Shown here: positions 61,749-64,000 of the stretch, one piece after another
Numbering within the stretch: the stretch's first letter is position 1
Layout of the letters: every line of letters begins with the position of its first letter
Notes under the pieces: generated by a model
Seen by the model: the letters and a program-made list of their open reading frames with translations, nothing else
Told to the model about the DNA's origin: nothing
Database searches by the model: none
Position numbers and translations under genes: made by a program
Source: Oscillospiraceae bacterium
Lineage (GTDB): Bacteria; Bacillota; Clostridia; Oscillospirales; Ruminococcaceae
Direction of reading: 5' to 3'
DNA: 64,000 nt
Assembly (NCBI GenBank): GCA_017847835.1
Contig: JAGASH010000008.1
Coordinates: 434,001 to 498,000, forward strand

Positions 61749-62153
61749 ATGCTGATAAGCGAATATCTGGCGCTTCGCAATAAAATAAGCGTTACCACGG
61801 GAAACGGCGTCACGGCGGAAAATGCCGCGAGAGTGAGCGAAACCACCGAGGGCGAAAGCTTTGCGGCGGCTTTACAGAGCAAGCTCGAAGAAAAACAGGG
61901 CGTCGGCTTTTCAAAGCACGCAATCCAGCGGCTTTCGGAGAGAAGCATTGACGTGACGGAGGGCGACACGCTCGAAAGACTCAACAAGGCAATCGAAATC
62001 GCAGCCGATAAAGGCAGCAATGACGCGCTGGTTCTTGTGGACAGCAACGCTTTTGTGGTAAGCGTCAAGAACAACAAGGTTGTCACCGCCATAGCTCAGG
62101 AGGAGCTTAAAGGGAACATTTTCACAAAAATCGACTCTACCGTGATTATTTGA
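61749..62153 (+). CDS. flagellar operon protein (TIGR02530 type)
   Basis: The 134-residue protein has the conserved core of the flagellar-operon family found between flgD and flgE in Bacilli and Clostridia: SKHAIQRLSERSIDVT, LERLNKAIEIAADKGSNDALVLVDSNAFVVSVKNNKVVTA and the closing FTKIDSTVII. Its exact role is not settled; it may help hook assembly. AGGAGG precedes the ATG; flgE follows at 75 bases. Confidence 0.88.
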   Translation: MLISEYLALRNKISVTTGNGVTAENAARVSETTEGESFAAALQSKLEEKQGVGFSKHAIQRLSERSIDVTEGDTLERLNKAIEIAADKGSNDALVLVDSNAFVVSVKNNKVVTAIAQEELKGNIFTKIDSTVII

Positions 62154-62228
62154 ACGGACCTTCGGGAATTCAAGCGGGGCTTGCGAATGAAGTCACGCAC
62201 ACGGTAAATAACAAATTTGGAGGTCAAT

Positions 62229-64000
62229 ATGGTTAAATCGTTATATTCGGGCGTTTCCGGATTGAAAACGCACCAGTCCAAAATGGACGTTATCGGTAAC
62301 AATATCGCAAACGTAAACACCACAGGCTTTAAGGCAGGCGTAGTAACGTTCAAGGACGTTTACTATCAGAATAAAATCAACCCGTCTTCGGGTACTTCCA
62401 CGCTCGGCGGTGTAAACCCCGCACAGGTAGGTTACGGTGTTCGTCTGAACTCGACCGTTGCCAATATGACGCAGTCGGGTTTCACCTACACCGACAGCAA
62501 GTGGGATATGGCACTTGACGGCGAGGGCTTCTTCCAGGTTATGGACGGCTCGGGCAATATCTACTACACAAGAGCGGGTGCGTTTTCCGTTGACGCGGAC
62601 GGCTACCTTGTAAACGCTTCCGGTTATCACGTTCTCGGCGTAACGGGCGACTCAAACGGTGTTGAGCCCTCCTCCGAGGCAATCAGAATTATCATTCCCG
62701 ACACTGACGCGCACGCTTCTTCCGCGACAAAGAAGGTAAACGGTGTGAATGTAACGCTCTCGATGAGCGCGCCTTCCGACAACACCGATATGTCGGTTAC
62801 TTTCACTCCCGCTGAGTATCCTTACGCTACCTATGCAAACGGTATTCTGAACATCTTCTTCAATCAGGACGAACAGTACGCTTCCGAGGACGCTTTCGAG
62901 CAGGCTATCCAGAAGGCTCTTGACGCGGGCGGTGTTACGCTTCCCGATGACTGCACGCTTCAGTTTGAGTTCGAGAGCATTCCCGACAACCCCGAGGCAG
63001 TTATCGCAAAGAACAGCATTACCGGCTTGTCTTTCAAGACCACAAACGACAGCTGTATGTTCCACGAAACCTACTCCGAAACCGACGCTACCGGCGCGCC
63101 TATCACCAAGCACGCTTACATAGGCTTTGCAACAAGCAAGGTTCTCGGCGATAAGGTTGCCGTTCAGATTGACTACGACGCTGCTGCAACCGCAGTAAGC
63201 GCTGCTTTCACTGCTGCTACGGGAACAGCTCCCGGCACCTGGAAAATCACGGTGAACGCAGACTCCACCGCAGAGGAAATCAACGCAGCAATCAAGGCTC
63301 AGACCGCTGCAAACATCACTTATCCCGAGCTTACCTGCACAAACTACGTTCTTCCGTCCGACAAAATCACGAGAGCAACCGTCCTCGGTAATATGGAAAC
63401 GGGCGGTGCGCTCCTCACGGACGGTACAGACGGTTCTTCGGGCGGATTTGACCTCGCAGCAACCGTTGCCGGCGAGTACGCAAACAACTACAAGGTAACC
63501 TTTGCTTATGTTGCGGGCTTCGGCAAGACAAACGCTGTCTGGAACGAAAACGAGCTCACAATCACCGTTTGCAACGATACTTCTGTTGCGGATATCAACG
63601 ATAAAATCAAGACTGCGGCACGCGGCAACGAGAAGAAAATCCTCACAATGGCAAACGTTTCGGGACTTCTGAACAACTCAACCGAGATTTCCATTGATAC
63701 GAGCGTTACTCCCAACAAGTACAATATTATCGTAACCGACCCCACGGGCGCTCAGAAAATCATCACTGGCGCTTCGGACGCTGCGGGTACCGGCGGTACG
63801 ACAACTTACAGAAAACCCGACGGTACGACAGGCACAGCTGCTGATTTCACAGAAGAAACCGTGACTTCGACCTGGAACCCGCAGATGAGAGAAGCGTTCT
63901 ATGGCGGAAATCCCGCGATTTCTCCCATGGACGGCGCAGACAGCTTCTTCACAGGTGTTGCAAAGTCCCTTTCGACTTTCGCTCTCGAAGACGGTCGTCT
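62229..64000 (+). CDS. flgE: flagellar hook protein FlgE (partial, C-terminus off window)
   Basis: The frame runs open from ATG 62229 to the right edge, at least 590 residues. The N-terminal rod/hook signature is complete (MVKSLYSGVSGLKTHQSKMD then VIGNNIANVNTTGFKAG), followed by FKDVYYQ and the GEGFFQVMDGSGNIYYTRAGAFSVDADGYLVN strand set. A very long Thr/Ala/Asp-rich middle follows, far longer than a minimal hook protein. A GGAGG site precedes the ATG. The hook polymer is exported after rod completion under FlgD and FliK control. Confidence 0.95.
   Translation, partial: MVKSLYSGVSGLKTHQSKMDVIGNNIANVNTTGFKAGVVTFKDVYYQNKINPSSGTSTLGGVNPAQVGYGVRLNSTVANMTQSGFTYTDSKWDMALDGEGFFQVMDGSGNIYYTRAGAFSVDADGYLVNASGYHVLGVTGDSNGVEPSSEAIRIIIPDTDAHASSATKKVNGVNVTLSMSAPSDNTDMSVTFTPAEYPYATYANGILNIFFNQDEQYASEDAFEQAIQKALDAGGVTLPDDCTLQFEFESIPDNPEAVIAKNSITGLSFKTTNDSCMFHETYSETDATGAPITKHAYIGFATSKVLGDKVAVQIDYDAAATAVSAAFTAATGTAPGTWKITVNADSTAEEINAAIKAQTAANITYPELTCTNYVLPSDKITRATVLGNMETGGALLTDGTDGSSGGFDLAATVAGEYANNYKVTFAYVAGFGKTNAVWNENELTITVCNDTSVADINDKIKTAARGNEKKILTMANVSGLLNNSTEISIDTSVTPNKYNIIVTDPTGAQKIITGASDAAGTGGTTTYRKPDGTTGTAADFTEETVTSTWNPQMREAFYGGNPAISPMDGADSFFTGVAKSLSTFALEDGR

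Overview
The window reads as chromosome of a low-to-mid GC Gram-positive anaerobe of the class Clostridia, most like a fibre-degrading, motile member of the Ruminococcus/Oscillospiraceae group. The supporting signs are lipoproteins with lipoboxes and Ser-rich linkers, a lipoprotein GH9 cellulase with CBM3 modules, GTP-type PEP carboxykinase, an AGCS alanine symporter, a tryptophan T-box, a Bacillus/Clostridium-order flagellar operon, and strong Shine-Dalgarno sites. Nearly all visible promoters are TTGACA-like and TATAAT-like boxes exactly 17 bp apart. The species assignment is inference; no rRNA is present.

Layout. 1-2.9 kb (mostly minus): a MoxR ATPase cut by the left edge, a small membrane protein and a UgpC/MsmX-type sugar-ABC ATPase. 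2.9-12.4 kb: DUF4830 protein, transglutaminase-like lipoprotein, an odd rubredoxin, PHP phosphatase, hibernation factor Hpf, a zinc-ribbon protein, then a plus-strand run of PASTA pseudokinase, PheA, IspD, IspF and a lipoprotein. 12.4-14.1 kb is almost gene-free by normal criteria. It holds a minus-strand transcription unit of tiny ORFs with a repeated start motif, a DUF1292 gene, and a strongly structured RNA candidate. 14.1-19.2 kb: YcxB-like protein, an unknown protein and the GH9 cellulase. 19.2-20.2 kb: extragenic inverted repeats and a tRNA cluster (Gly, Arg, His, Gln).

20.2-36.2 kb carries unknown lipoproteins, a long pyruvate kinase facing a protein with FGS repeats, a LolD/MacB-type ATPase, a sirtuin, a zinc-ribbon/TPM membrane pair, a DUF3810 protease-like protein facing pckG, a PLP aminotransferase, a serine hydrolase, trpS and rpmB. 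36.2-43.1 kb (minus): class A penicillin-binding protein, glmS-mpg, and an alanine/sodium symporter. 43.1-46 kb (plus): NAD(P)HX repair enzyme, a lipoprotein and an AT-rich flavodoxin-domain gene. 46.1-51.9 kb (minus): a T-box-controlled trpEGCFBA operon that lacks trpD. 52.1-64 kb (plus): flgB-flgC-fliE-fliF-fliG-fliH-(46-aa ORF)-fliI-fliJ-fliK-flgD-(flagellar operon protein)-flgE, running off the right edge.

The strongest leads are the tiny-ORF unit at 12.36-12.97 kb, the structured RNA at 13.6-13.95 kb, the FGS-repeat protein, the pseudokinase with PASTA domains, the CxC rubredoxin, the missing trpD, and a short ORF set between fliH and fliI. All family calls come from reading motifs by eye; no database search was run.
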